IMG/VR virus record: IMGVR_UViG_3300021137_000065
Location: 1-29,859 of that record
Direction: 5' to 3' (one strand)
Source of the DNA: a virus
DNA: 29,859 bases
Shown: in pieces, positions 5,610-13,618 of the stretch
Layout of the letters: each line of letters begins with the position of its first letter
Position numbering within the stretch: position 1 is the first letter of the stretch
Notes under the pieces: generated by a model
What the model was told of the DNA's origin: nothing
The model's input: only the letters and a program-made list of their open reading frames with translations
Database searches by the model: none
Position numbers and translations under genes: made by a program

Positions 5610-5946
5610 AGCGCAAAAAATATTTAATAAATGGATTCGTGAAAGAGATTCCGAAGATGGATATTTTACTTGTATTTCTTGTGGAAGAACTTTAACAACT
5701 GATTTAATGGATTGTGGTCATTTTGTTCCTGTTAAAAATTCAAGTGCATTGCGATTTAATGAATATAATTGTTCAGGGGAATGTAAAAGATGCAACGGAT
5801 TTGATGAATTTCATCTAATTGGGTATAGAAGAAATCTTATAAATAAGATAGGAGAGGGAATGGTTTTATATTTAGAACAAAATTCAAGATTAATTAAGCG
5901 TTGGTCACGAACAGAGTTAAACGAAATAATTGAGCGATATAAGTAA
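5566..5946 (+). CDS. ninG: NinG/Rap-like recombination nuclease
   Basis: A 126-residue protein with the pattern of lambda NinG (Rap, a Holliday-junction/branched-DNA endonuclease): CISCGR (Cys36, Cys39), MDCGHFVPV (Cys50, His52), LRFNEYNCSGECKRCN (Cys69, Cys73, Cys76), then a helical tail. Those cysteines and histidine would hold zinc and metal in an HNH-like core. It probably processes recombination intermediates or resolves branched DNA before packaging. Its first 44 bases overlap the preceding homing-endonuclease gene in another frame; the start is kept because MATTKIDSIPKLTAKAQKIF is a normal N-terminus for the family. Confidence 0.85.
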   Translation: MATTKIDSIPKLTAKAQKIFNKWIRERDSEDGYFTCISCGRTLTTDLMDCGHFVPVKNSSALRFNEYNCSGECKRCNGFDEFHLIGYRRNLINKIGEGMVLYLEQNSRLIKRWSRTELNEIIERYK

Positions 5947-6109
5947 CATATACGACACAATAAAAGAAGTAAAGCCAGTAAACGGATATTTTGGCTACAC
6001 TTTTGTAATTGAGGAAATAAATCACTTTGTATATGGGGAAACTAAAGAAGAAGCCTTTAACTTTGTGGCTGATTATATAAAAGAATATTATGGCAAAATT
6101 AAGCAGTAA
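5930..6109 (+). CDS. Small hypothetical protein, TTG start
   Basis: A 59-residue ORF, MSDISNIYDTIKEVKPVNGY..., ending EYYGKIKQ. The only possible start between the upstream in-frame stop (5927-5929) and the conserved-looking body is TTG at 5930, so it overlaps the end of ninG by 17 bases. The body (GYTFVIEEINHFVYGETKEE, then AFNFVADYIKEYYG) reads like a small alpha/beta protein. Function is unknown. It fills what would otherwise be a 270-base gap. Confidence 0.55.
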   Translation: MSDISNIYDTIKEVKPVNGYFGYTFVIEEINHFVYGETKEEAFNFVADYIKEYYGKIKQ

Positions 6110-6209
6110 CGGCAAGGTTAGCTTCGGCAAAAAGAAAGAAGGCAACGCTAAAAAATCATATAATAAACATAGTCCTAAACCTAAAAAATATAGAGGTCAG
6201 GGCAGATAA
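6090..6209 (+). CDS. Tiny highly basic protein
   Basis: A 39-residue ORF, MAKLSSNGKVSFGKKKEGN..., ending PKPKKYRGQGR. About a third of the residues are Lys or Arg, which suggests nucleic acid binding. I have seen similar short KKSYNKH...KKYRGQGR proteins in this position in Bacteroidota phages, upstream of packaging genes, without known function. It overlaps the preceding small gene by 20 bases. Confidence 0.6.
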   Translation: MAKLSSNGKVSFGKKKEGNAKKSYNKHSPKPKKYRGQGR

Positions 6210-6218
6210 AATATATTT

Positions 6219-6653
6219 ATGTTAATAGCACAGTTAAAACCGAATCCAAATAATCCTCGCAAAATAAGCAAGGATGAGTTTGATAAGTTAGTTAAGTCTA
6301 TCGAACAAGACCCTGAACTACTTAACGCTAAACCTATCTTAATAGATGAGAATAATGTCATTTTAGGTGGACATCAAAGATATAGAGCTTGTATTCAATT
6401 AGGCATTCAAGACGTTCCGGTTATAGTATTGAACAATTTAACCGAAAGACAAAAGAAAAAGTTATTGATAATTGATAATACCCACAACGGGCAATTTGAT
6501 ATGGATGCTCTTGCAAATGGAGATTGGCAATTAGAAGATTTAAGCGATTGGAGTGTTAATATTGACTTTTTAAATCCAACGACTGAAGAACCTAAAAATA
6601 TAGACAATACTAAATCAGGTAAGATTTGCCCGAATTGTGGCGTATCTTTGTAA
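6219..6653 (+). CDS. ParB-like N-terminal domain protein
   Basis: A 144-residue protein with the ParB/Sulfiredoxin-fold N-terminus: LKPNPNNPRKISKDEFDKL (about 6-24), the nucleotide-binding GGHQRYRACIQLG box, then VIVLNNLTERQKKKLLIIDN. The C-terminus carries CPNCG, half of a zinc ribbon. Proteins of this kind lie just upstream of terminase genes in many phages, sometimes fused to DNA methylases, and may act as a CTP-dependent clamp, nuclease or packaging helper. No methylase is fused here. Which activity it has cannot be told from sequence alone. Confidence 0.85.
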   Translation: MLIAQLKPNPNNPRKISKDEFDKLVKSIEQDPELLNAKPILIDENNVILGGHQRYRACIQLGIQDVPVIVLNNLTERQKKKLLIIDNTHNGQFDMDALANGDWQLEDLSDWSVNIDFLNPTTEEPKNIDNTKSGKICPNCGVSL

Positions 6654-6671
6654 TTAATTAGAAACTAATTA
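6643..6671 (+). promoter_or_regulatory. Possible promoter box and hairpin before terminase genes
   Basis: TATCTTTG (6643-6650) matches the -7 box. It is followed by a perfect 7-bp hairpin TAATTAG-aaa-CTAATTA (6655-6671), seven bases before the small terminase ATG. No TTTG box lies at normal spacing, so promoter function is uncertain. The same octamer lies at 28669 and 29161. Confidence 0.35.
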
Positions 6672-6677
6672 GAGGAT

Positions 6678-7025
6678 ATGGCAAACGAACAAAATTTAAT
6701 ACCGGCTCAAAAAGGGGAAGTTAGAAACCCAAATGGCAGACCAAAAGGCGTTCCAAATAGCAAAACAAGATTATTAAGATTATTAGAATTAGTTCAAACA
6801 AAAACTAATCCGGTAACAGGAGAAAAAGAAGAATTTACCATAGCTGAACAATTGGATATGGTATTAATTAATAAGGCATTAAAGGGGGATTTGAATGCTT
6901 ATAAAGAACTGTTTGATAGATTAGAGGGCAGAGCAAAACAATCAACTGAAGTTGAGATTAGCGGTGGAATGACAATTAATTGGGAAGAGAAAAAAACATA
7001 CGTTGGAAATAACCCATCTATTTAA
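6678..7025 (+). CDS. terS: Putative small terminase subunit
   Basis: A 115-residue protein with the N-terminal signature RNPNGRPKGVPNSKTRLLRL, a basic motif typical of the DUF5681-like / small terminase group, then helices (IAEQLDMVLINKALKGDLNA, YKELFDRLEGRA) and a short beta tail. The small subunit recognises the packaging site and recruits the large subunit. Support comes from the NGRPKG motif and from being fused by a TAATG overlap to the large terminase gene. A classical HTH is not obvious. Confidence 0.75.
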   Translation: MANEQNLIPAQKGEVRNPNGRPKGVPNSKTRLLRLLELVQTKTNPVTGEKEEFTIAEQLDMVLINKALKGDLNAYKELFDRLEGRAKQSTEVEISGGMTINWEEKKTYVGNNPSI

Positions 7026-8335
7026 TGGAATTATCCATAAAACAAACTATTGCTCTCGATTTACTCGAGGATAAAACAACAAACGAAATATTATTCGGTG
7101 GCGGTGCCGGAGGAGGAAAAACTGCGCTTGGTTGTTATTGGCAGCTTAAGCAGAGATTAAAATACCCAAACACTCGTGGTTTAATAGGTCGTGCCGTACT
7201 TAAGACACTTAAAGAAACAACCTTAGTTTCATTTTTTCAAGTGGCAAAGATGCAAGGTTTAGATGCGGGAAAGCATTATAAGTTTAACGGACAAATGAGC
7301 CAAATAGAGTTCTTTAACGGCTCAACAATTCTATTAAAAGATTTATATTCATATCCAAGTGACCCAAACTTTGATGAATTAGGTTCATTAGAGATTACCG
7401 ATGCGTTTATAGATGAAGCCAATCAGGTAGAGGACAAAGCGAGAAACATTATTAAGTCAAGGATAAGATTTCAGTTGGACCAAAACGATTTAGTTCCTAA
7501 GATACTTTATACTTGTAATCCGGCAAAGAATTGGACTTATTCCGAGTTCTACAAGCCTCAACAAGACGGAAGCATAGCACACAATAAACGCTTTATTGCT
7601 TCGTTAATAGATGACAACCCGTTCATATCTAAGCATTATAAGGAAAACCTTTTAACATTAGACAAGGTAAGCCGAGAAAGATTATTAATGGGAAATTGGG
7701 AATATTCAAATGATCCTGCTCAATTAATTGACTATGAAAAAATACTTGACGCTTTTAGGAGCGATTATTTACCTAATGGTGCATCTTACATTAGTTGTGA
7801 CGTTGCTCGTTTTGGTAGCGATTCCACTGTTATTGGCATTTGGAGCGGAATGCGTGTTAAATTACATCAATACCAAGGCAAGTCGGTTGTTGAAGTTGCA
7901 GAAATAATAAAGAAGTTCCAACAAGAGTTTCAAGTGCCAACATCAAATATCGTAGTCGATGAGGATGGCGTAGGCGGTGGCGTTTGTGATATTCTTAGAT
8001 GCAAAGGGTTTGTAAACAACTCCAGGGCATTAGACAATCCAATAACAAGAGTCAAAGAAAACTACGACAATCTAAAAAGCCAATGTTATTTTAAGTTAGC
8101 TGAATTAATAAATGATAGCAAATTATATATCAATTCTGACGGAAGTCAAAAACAAAAGATAATCGAAGAACTTGAACAAGTCAAACAAAAAGCAGTCGAT
8201 AATGATGGAAGCAAAGGAGTAATATCTAAGGATAAAGTAAAAGCTGCAATTGGTCGTTCTCCCGATTTTTCGGATTGTTTGGCAATGAGAATGATTTTTG
8301 AATATACTCCAAAATTTGTAGTATCGGTTTATTAG
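7025..8335 (+). CDS. terL: Terminase large subunit
   Basis: A 436-residue packaging motor ATPase/nuclease. Walker A is GGGAGGGKT (residues 25-33, Lys32). Walker B ends in Asp130-Glu131 (AFIDEANQ). The coupling motif is near LYTCNPAKNW. The RNase H-like nuclease begins at YISCDVARFGSDST (Asp259), followed by IVVDEDGVGGG and PDFSDCLAMRM with further metal-binding acids. The length and order are normal for phage terminases. It docks on the portal to pump DNA into the prohead and then cuts it. The packaging type (cos or headful) cannot be assigned. Confidence 0.97.
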   Translation: MELSIKQTIALDLLEDKTTNEILFGGGAGGGKTALGCYWQLKQRLKYPNTRGLIGRAVLKTLKETTLVSFFQVAKMQGLDAGKHYKFNGQMSQIEFFNGSTILLKDLYSYPSDPNFDELGSLEITDAFIDEANQVEDKARNIIKSRIRFQLDQNDLVPKILYTCNPAKNWTYSEFYKPQQDGSIAHNKRFIASLIDDNPFISKHYKENLLTLDKVSRERLLMGNWEYSNDPAQLIDYEKILDAFRSDYLPNGASYISCDVARFGSDSTVIGIWSGMRVKLHQYQGKSVVEVAEIIKKFQQEFQVPTSNIVVDEDGVGGGVCDILRCKGFVNNSRALDNPITRVKENYDNLKSQCYFKLAELINDSKLYINSDGSQKQKIIEELEQVKQKAVDNDGSKGVISKDKVKAAIGRSPDFSDCLAMRMIFEYTPKFVVSVY

Positions 8336-8346
8336 TGTAAAATAAC

Positions 8347-8354
8347 TAACTTTG
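8347..8354 (+). promoter_or_regulatory. Promoter -7 box before the portal gene
   Basis: TAACTTTG matches TAnnTTTG, lying in the 36-base gap between terL and portal with 17 bases to the ATG. No clear TTTG box at normal spacing is seen, so the promoter may be weak. Confidence 0.45.
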
Positions 8355-8371
8355 AACTTAAATGTACATAT

Positions 8372-9793
8372 ATGGGATTATTTGATTTTCTATTAAAAGC
8401 AAAATCACCGGCATCCAAACCTTTACAATCAGTTTTACCTTCTCGTGGACCATTAGGTTCAATGGTAAGCATTGAAAGGGGAATTGTAACTTGGCAAGGA
8501 GCTGATGCTCAAAGCTACGTTAATGATGGATATGTTGGCAATGATATTGTTTACTCTATTGTAAGATTAATTAGTGAAAAAGCAAAGATTGCTCCATTTC
8601 ACGTTTATAAAGAAATAGACCCCGTAGCTGCAAAAAGATACAAGGCTTTAATGGCAAGTCCTGACAAAATTGAGAATTGGAAAGAGATAAAAGACTTACA
8701 TAAAAAAGCATTTGAAATATACGAAGGCGATACTCGCTTAAATGAATTATTACAGTTCCCTAACGAAGAAGATACTTGGTCCGATTTAGTTGAACAATGG
8801 TGTGCGTTTAAATTAATAACAGGAAATTCTTTTATCTATGGAAAACTTATTGAAGCCGGAGCAAACAAAGACAAGCCATTTCAACTCTACGCACTCCCAA
8901 GCCAGTTTATGGCAATTAAAGCAGATGTTGAGGTATTCCCTCCAACAAGGGTGGGATATCAATTATACTATGGTAAATTATGGAGTTTTGATACAAAAGA
9001 AATCCTTCACGACAAATACTTCAATCCACAATGGAACATTACCGGAAATCAGCTCTACGGACAATCTCCATTAAAGGCAGCTTCAAGAACTTTAACACGT
9101 TCAAACGAAGCTAAAACTGCTGCGGTTTCTGCATTCCAAAATGGTGGACCGGCGGGAGTGTTGTTTATGAATGACGATAGATTTGATCCTATAAGCGGAG
9201 GCGACCAAGCGGCAGCTTTAAAGAAATCAGTTAGCGAAAAAGCCGGAAGTCAAAACTTTAATCAAATAGCAGTTTCAGGTTATAAAGTAGATTGGAAAGA
9301 AATCGGCTTAAGTCCTGTTGAATTAGGTATTATCGAAAGTGAGAAATGGGATATGGTGGCTTTATGTAATATTTACGGAGTACCGGCTCAACTTTTAAAC
9401 GATTCTACTAATAAGACTTACAATAATCAAATGGAAGGAGAAAAAGCATTAACGACTCGTTGTGCTATTCCTTTATTGATTTCATTAAGAGATAATTTTA
9501 ATCGTAAAATACACACTGATTGGGGTTACAAAGGAGAAAATGTTTATATAGATTTTGACTTATCAGTTTATAGAGAATTAGATGCTAATAAGAACGACCA
9601 AGTTTCTTGGTTAGCAAATGCTTGGTGGCTTACTCCAAAACAAAAGTATGAGCAAATGGGTATTGAAATCCCTGATTATGTGGACCAAGCAGAACTTGAA
9701 AAGTTGTACGTACCAAATAATTTAACTCCTACGGATGAGTTCACTCCTATTCAAGCACCAAAAAATTTAGAAGAACTTTTAAATAATAAATAA
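8372..9793 (+). CDS. Portal protein (HK97 family)
   Basis: A 473-residue portal. The dodecameric ring forms the DNA channel at one vertex of the head and docks the terminase and tail connectors. Features typical of the HK97-type family: a short MGLFDFLLKAKSP lead, VGNDIVYSIVRLISEKA, a central LITGNSFIYGKLI strand, PLKAASRTL, a helix with FNQIAVSGYKV, then the conserved LCNIYGVPAQLLNDSTNKTYNN near residues 330-350. The length fits the family (about 400-500). It is followed with no gap by the next head gene. Confidence 0.93.
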   Translation: MGLFDFLLKAKSPASKPLQSVLPSRGPLGSMVSIERGIVTWQGADAQSYVNDGYVGNDIVYSIVRLISEKAKIAPFHVYKEIDPVAAKRYKALMASPDKIENWKEIKDLHKKAFEIYEGDTRLNELLQFPNEEDTWSDLVEQWCAFKLITGNSFIYGKLIEAGANKDKPFQLYALPSQFMAIKADVEVFPPTRVGYQLYYGKLWSFDTKEILHDKYFNPQWNITGNQLYGQSPLKAASRTLTRSNEAKTAAVSAFQNGGPAGVLFMNDDRFDPISGGDQAAALKKSVSEKAGSQNFNQIAVSGYKVDWKEIGLSPVELGIIESEKWDMVALCNIYGVPAQLLNDSTNKTYNNQMEGEKALTTRCAIPLLISLRDNFNRKIHTDWGYKGENVYIDFDLSVYRELDANKNDQVSWLANAWWLTPKQKYEQMGIEIPDYVDQAELEKLYVPNNLTPTDEFTPIQAPKNLEELLNNK

Positions 9794-10303
9794 ATGAAAG
9801 ATTTAGAAAAACAAATAAGCCAATTAGAAGCAGAATTTAAAAATTTAACTGCTGAAAAGGCTTTTGATGATATTGAAATGAATGAGCCTATCGAGCAAGT
9901 AGAGCCAACAAACGAACCAAACGAAGGCACTTCTCAAGATAACTTTGCAGATTTTGTAAGTTATTTAAAATCAGCATTTGAGCAATCAATTGTATGGCAT
10001 CATCAAACAACTTCTTATGCAGTTCACAAAGCGTTAAATAATTTTTACGATGAAGTTTTAGAATTAATTGATGGCTTAGTAGAAAGCACTTCAGGAATCT
10101 ATGGCAGACCTACTGATTATGTAGTTGCTTCGCCAATGAATTACGAAAGTCCTGAACAAGTTATTGCATACTTCCAAGCGTGTTATGCAGAAATACAAGA
10201 GGATAGAAAAGATATTTACCAAGAAACTTGGATTCAAAATCAAGTAGATGAGATTGCTCAATTGTTCGCAGAAACAATCTATTTACTTTCATTAAATAAA
10301 TAA
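9794..10303 (+). CDS. Head-region protein with Dps/ferritin-like motif
   Basis: A 169-residue protein: an N-terminal coiled coil (EKQISQLEAEFKNL), an acidic linker (about 28-48), then a helical domain. Residues 66-97 read IVWHHQTTSYAVHKALNNFY, then a helix ending ELIDGLVE. The His78, Asp93, Glu97 spacing (15 and 4) equals that of the Dps ferroxidase helices, and the pattern also resembles DUF5856, a small helical phage family. Iron binding is not shown. It sits between the portal and the minor head protein, overlapping the next ATG by one base (TAATG), so it may be a structural or internal head protein. Confidence 0.75.
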   Translation: MKDLEKQISQLEAEFKNLTAEKAFDDIEMNEPIEQVEPTNEPNEGTSQDNFADFVSYLKSAFEQSIVWHHQTTSYAVHKALNNFYDEVLELIDGLVESTSGIYGRPTDYVVASPMNYESPEQVIAYFQACYAEIQEDRKDIYQETWIQNQVDEIAQLFAETIYLLSLNK

Positions 10304-11172
10304 TGAACAGTCAATACAAGAAATTGTATGCTCAAGGATTAAAAACTTATTCGCCTCAATTCAAAAAAGAATTGCAAAAACAGGTGGATGAGTTTTGTCG
10401 TACCCAAGATTTAAACGCAATCTCAAGTAAAGGCTTAAAAAAGACACTTTATTCGCTTCATATAGCAATGGGTACTAAAACGGCTGAAATGTCCTACAAA
10501 AGCCTAAAAAAGACCAAGAATGGCATTTTAGTAATAGAGCAAAAAGGTTGGCTTACTGATTTATGGCAAAATGTTATCACTCGTTACTTGGACCTTAAAG
10601 GATTAAGTCAATTAGTCGAAGAAATAACGAATACAACAAAAGAACAAATCCAAAGATTTTTAAAGAAAGGTATTTTAGAAGGGAAACCATTGCAACAAAC
10701 GATTAAAGAATTAAAGCAATCAGGAATAACCAACTATCGTGCCGAATTAATAGCAAGAACTGAAACCGGCAGAGCTGCCAATGTAGGTTCAATGATTGGC
10801 GCAGTTAGTACAGGATTAAAAACAAATAAGATTTGGATTTCAACTTTAGATGCAAGAACAAGAAGAATACCTCCGGATAAAACGGATCATTTAAATATGA
10901 ACGGAGTTGAGGTACCTATGGATGAAAGATTTGAAGTTTTTGGAGTAGATGGTACTGAATTAATGCTACATCCTTGCGATTCTACGGCTTCGGCTGCTAA
11001 TACTTGTAATTGTCGTTGCACAATCGGATATAAAGTTGTAAAAGATAACAACGGAGATTATATAACTTATCAAGATGAACCGCCTCAAGGCGATGTTGGG
11101 CAGATATGGAGATTGCTAACCGATTCACACAACAACGATATTTATACGCATATCATTCAAGCATTACAATAA
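10303..11172 (+). CDS. Minor head protein (SPP1 gp7 / Mu F-like)
   Basis: A 289-residue head morphogenesis protein. The second half has the family signature: NYRAELIARTETGRAANVG (about 148-166), KIWISTLDARTRRI, the DHLNMNGVEVP turn and finally NTCNCRCTIGYKVV with closely spaced cysteines. Members bind the portal and are packaged in a few copies in the prohead, affecting DNA ejection or head assembly. The N-terminal 130 residues are helical and lysine-rich. The position between portal and protease is standard for this module. Confidence 0.88.
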   Translation: MNSQYKKLYAQGLKTYSPQFKKELQKQVDEFCRTQDLNAISSKGLKKTLYSLHIAMGTKTAEMSYKSLKKTKNGILVIEQKGWLTDLWQNVITRYLDLKGLSQLVEEITNTTKEQIQRFLKKGILEGKPLQQTIKELKQSGITNYRAELIARTETGRAANVGSMIGAVSTGLKTNKIWISTLDARTRRIPPDKTDHLNMNGVEVPMDERFEVFGVDGTELMLHPCDSTASAANTCNCRCTIGYKVVKDNNGDYITYQDEPPQGDVGQIWRLLTDSHNNDIYTHIIQALQ

Positions 11173-11178
11173 AAATAA

Positions 11179-11186
11179 TAACTTTG
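11179..11186 (+). promoter_or_regulatory. Promoter-like box four bases before the protease ATG
   Basis: TAACTTTG matches TAnnTTTG and ends four bases before the start codon. If active, transcription would start at or next to the A of ATG, giving a leaderless mRNA for protease and capsid. No clear TTTG box is seen upstream. Confidence 0.35.
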
Positions 11187-11190
11187 TTCT

Positions 11191-11886
11191 ATGAGCAAAA
11201 TTCAATTAAAAGATATTAACGATTCAATACTTGACGTATCTCCCAAAACAAGAACAGTAAAGGCAGTATGGTCAAGAATGAACAATGTTGATTTAGACGG
11301 CGATATTATCGTACCTGAAGCATTCACTAAAACAATCCAAGAGCGTGGACCAAAGGCAAAGAATATGATTTTTTCTTTGATTGACCACAAAGCAGATATG
11401 CACCACGTTATAGGAAAGCCAAGTGAACTTTATGTAGATGGTGACAAATTAGTAGCAGTTACTCAAATCGTTCCTACTCACGCCGGAGAAGATATTATTA
11501 AACTTTATGATGCGGGTTTAATCAATCAGCACTCAATTGGATTTTCTACAATCAAATCTAACGAAGCTAAAAACGGAATTAGAACGATTAGCGAATTAAA
11601 ACTTTACGAAGGTTCGGCAGTTCTTTGGGGTGCAAATCCTGAAACTCCAACTTTAGGATTTAAAAGTGAGGAATCATTATCTTTGCGTTTAGATGCTCTT
11701 TTGAAAGCAATTAGCAATGGTAAATATACCGATGCTACATTCAAGTCATTAGAGTTAGAAATAAAGAGAATACAAGATATTCTAACAAACAACACTCAAC
11801 CCGCAACCGCAGTTGAGCCGGTAGTTAGTGAGGATGCGGAAGTTCTCAAAGCAATTAAACAATTTAATAATCTATTTAAAAAGTAA
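11191..11886 (+). CDS. Prohead maturation protease (S78 / HK97 family)
   Basis: A 231-residue serine protease that cleaves the scaffold part of the capsid protein during head maturation. The predicted catalytic His66 lies in FSLIDHKADMHHVIG and Ser115 in LINQHSIGFS, the arrangement of the herpesvirus-assemblin-like S78 family. The N-terminus (TVKAVWSRMNNVDLDGDIIV, then PEAFTKTI) is also typical. The last ~60 residues (LELEIKRIQDIL, then QFNNLFKK) form a helical tail that may act in scaffolding. It lies two bases upstream of the capsid gene. Confidence 0.93.
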   Translation: MSKIQLKDINDSILDVSPKTRTVKAVWSRMNNVDLDGDIIVPEAFTKTIQERGPKAKNMIFSLIDHKADMHHVIGKPSELYVDGDKLVAVTQIVPTHAGEDIIKLYDAGLINQHSIGFSTIKSNEAKNGIRTISELKLYEGSAVLWGANPETPTLGFKSEESLSLRLDALLKAISNGKYTDATFKSLELEIKRIQDILTNNTQPATAVEPVVSEDAEVLKAIKQFNNLFKK

Positions 11887-11888
11887 AA

Positions 11889-12980
11889 ATGGAAAATTTA
11901 GAATTAATCAATGAAATGGCTGAGAACGTAAAAGGCTTAAAGGCTGACGTTACTGCTAACATTGACGCTGTAAAAAGCGAAATCAAAGTCGTAAAAGACG
12001 AAATGCAAAAGCAATTTGATGCTGCAACTGCTGCTCAAAAGAAAGCTGCTTCAACTGAAGCAAAATCTCTTTCTCAATTAGTAGAAGAGAAAATGGAAGG
12101 TCGTATGGAAGAAGCTGAACAAACTTTGAAAAAAGGTGGTAAGTTCCGTTTGGAAATGCCTGAAGCTAAGACAATGACAATCGCAGGTAACGTAACCGGC
12201 GACCCTGTAATGACTTACTCTCCAAGACAAGCCTTACAACCAGCTCAATTAGTAAACTTCCGTGATTTAGTACCTACTGTACGTTCTGCAACAGGTCTTT
12301 ACACTTTCTTCAAAGAAAACACAGGAGAAACTAATAACATCGCTATTCAAACTGAAGGTGCTGCTAAAGGTTCTAACGATTACAACTTGACTGAAACTAA
12401 GATGGTAAACTCTTATATCGCAGGTTTCTCTCGTTTCTCTAAGCAAATGATGCGTTCATTACCTTTCTTAAGTCAAACTTTACCAAGATTATTACAGAGA
12501 GATTTCTTCAAAGCTGAAAACGCTTCTTTCTTCGGTACAGTTTCTGCTGCTGCAACAGGTGTTACTACAATGACTGAAACAGTTGACTTAAAGCAATTAG
12601 TACAATTAATCGCTAACCAAAAGGCTGCAAACTTTAACCCATCTTTCATCTTAGTATCTCCTGCTCAACAAGCTCGTATTTTGATTGACACAATCAATAG
12701 CGGTTACTACGTTGGTTCAGGTAGCGTACAAGTTGGAACAGGTGGCGACATCACTATTTGGGGTGTTCCTGTTGTTTCTGCAACTTGGGTTACTGATAAC
12801 AAAGCATTAGTAATTGATGCTGACTACATCGAGAGAATCGAAGTAGAAGGAATTGCAATTGAGTTCGCTTATGAGGATAGTGATAACTTCCAAAAGAACT
12901 TAGTAACTGCGAGAATTGAGTGCTACGAGGCAATCAACTTAATGTTACCAAATTCAGCAATTTATGCTTCTTTAAACTAA
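11889..12980 (+). CDS. Major capsid protein (HK97 fold)
   Basis: A 363-residue capsid subunit. Residues 1-~85 are a charged coiled coil (ADVTANIDAVKSEIKVVKDE), equal to the HK97 delta/scaffold domain removed by the protease. The mature part includes PRQALQPAQLVNFRDLVPTV, FKENTGETNNIA, the A/P-domain-like FNPSFILVSPAQQARIL and a late ALVIDADYIERIEVEGIAIE strand. Codon choice differs from the neighbours (AAC, TTC, CGT and GTA preferred), consistent with very high expression. The gene is followed by a strong terminator. Confidence 0.95.
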   Translation: MENLELINEMAENVKGLKADVTANIDAVKSEIKVVKDEMQKQFDAATAAQKKAASTEAKSLSQLVEEKMEGRMEEAEQTLKKGGKFRLEMPEAKTMTIAGNVTGDPVMTYSPRQALQPAQLVNFRDLVPTVRSATGLYTFFKENTGETNNIAIQTEGAAKGSNDYNLTETKMVNSYIAGFSRFSKQMMRSLPFLSQTLPRLLQRDFFKAENASFFGTVSAAATGVTTMTETVDLKQLVQLIANQKAANFNPSFILVSPAQQARILIDTINSGYYVGSGSVQVGTGGDITIWGVPVVSATWVTDNKALVIDADYIERIEVEGIAIEFAYEDSDNFQKNLVTARIECYEAINLMLPNSAIYASLN

Positions 12981-13006
12981 TCACAAGGTTTAAAATAAAT
13001 AAAATT

Positions 13007-13035
13007 ACCCTCACTTTTATCGGTGGGGGTTTTTT
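13007..13035 (+). terminator. Terminator after the capsid gene
   Basis: ACCCTCAC (13007-13014) pairs with GTGGGGGT (13023-13030), 8 bp with one G-T, an 8-base loop, then a T run. The stem core CCCTCAC/GTGGGGG is the same as in the terminator at 3574. Confidence 0.9.
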
Positions 13036-13048
13036 ATTATTATTATTG

Positions 13049-13056
13049 TAAATTTG
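13049..13056 (+). promoter_or_regulatory. Promoter -7 box of the tail operon
   Basis: TAAATTTG matches TAnnTTTG, 14 bases after the capsid terminator and 12 bases before the first connector gene. The upstream region at normal spacing is T-rich but lacks a clean TTTG. The location makes it a good candidate for the late tail promoter. Confidence 0.55.
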
Positions 13057-13068
13057 TAAAAAAAGAAT

Positions 13069-13617
13069 ATGTCTTTCTATAATTACGTTAGAGATTATAA
13101 ATTAATAGATCAAGGAACAGTTGTTGAGCCAGTAACACTTGCAGAAGCTAAAAATTATTGTCGTGTTTCAACTGATGCCGATAACGATTTAATAACTGAT
13201 TTAATAACTCAAGCAAGACAAGCAATAGAAAAAGCAACAGGTTTGTGTATTATTAAAAAAAGCGTTCAAGTATGGTTTGATAATCCGGCGGGAGATATTT
13301 CTTTGCCTTGGGGACCAATGGACCCAACTTCATTTTCTTTATATAATCAAGATAATACAGAAATAACTGCCAGTAATTATAGACTTTTAGGCGGTCAATA
13401 TCCAAGCCTTTATCAACCAACATATACTATGATGTATGCTTTATATATAAGTGGGTTTGATAGTGTTCCAAAAGACTTAAAAGTGGCTATTCTTGACCAA
13501 ATAGACTTTGATTACGAGAATAGAGGAGCAGACGTAGAAAGATACGACCAAACAGGCGTTTGCCAAAAGGCTTGGAGAGCGTGTCAAAGATATACAAGAA
13601 CAAGTCCAATTTTATAA
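13069..13617 (+). CDS. Head-tail connector protein (gp6-like)
   Basis: A 182-residue connector. The N-terminal helical core (PVTLAEAKNYCRVSTDADND, LITDLITQARQAIEKATG) is the signature of HK97 gp6/phiE125 gp8-type head-tail connectors, which form a ring under the portal. The middle is beta-rich (VQVWFDNPAGDISLPWG) and the C-terminal helix (LKVAILDQIDFDYENRG) is also common to the family. It is the first gene of the tail operon behind a new promoter. Confidence 0.88.
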   Translation: MSFYNYVRDYKLIDQGTVVEPVTLAEAKNYCRVSTDADNDLITDLITQARQAIEKATGLCIIKKSVQVWFDNPAGDISLPWGPMDPTSFSLYNQDNTEITASNYRLLGGQYPSLYQPTYTMMYALYISGFDSVPKDLKVAILDQIDFDYENRGADVERYDQTGVCQKAWRACQRYTRTSPIL

Positions 13618-13618
13618 A

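Noticed and set aside
5894-6145. Minus-strand hydrophobic ORF
   Set aside because: It lies antisense to two better-supported small plus-strand genes and has no promoter or spacing support.
8838-9074. 78-codon ORF within the portal gene
   Set aside because: It overlaps a complete portal protein in another frame and has no supporting feature.
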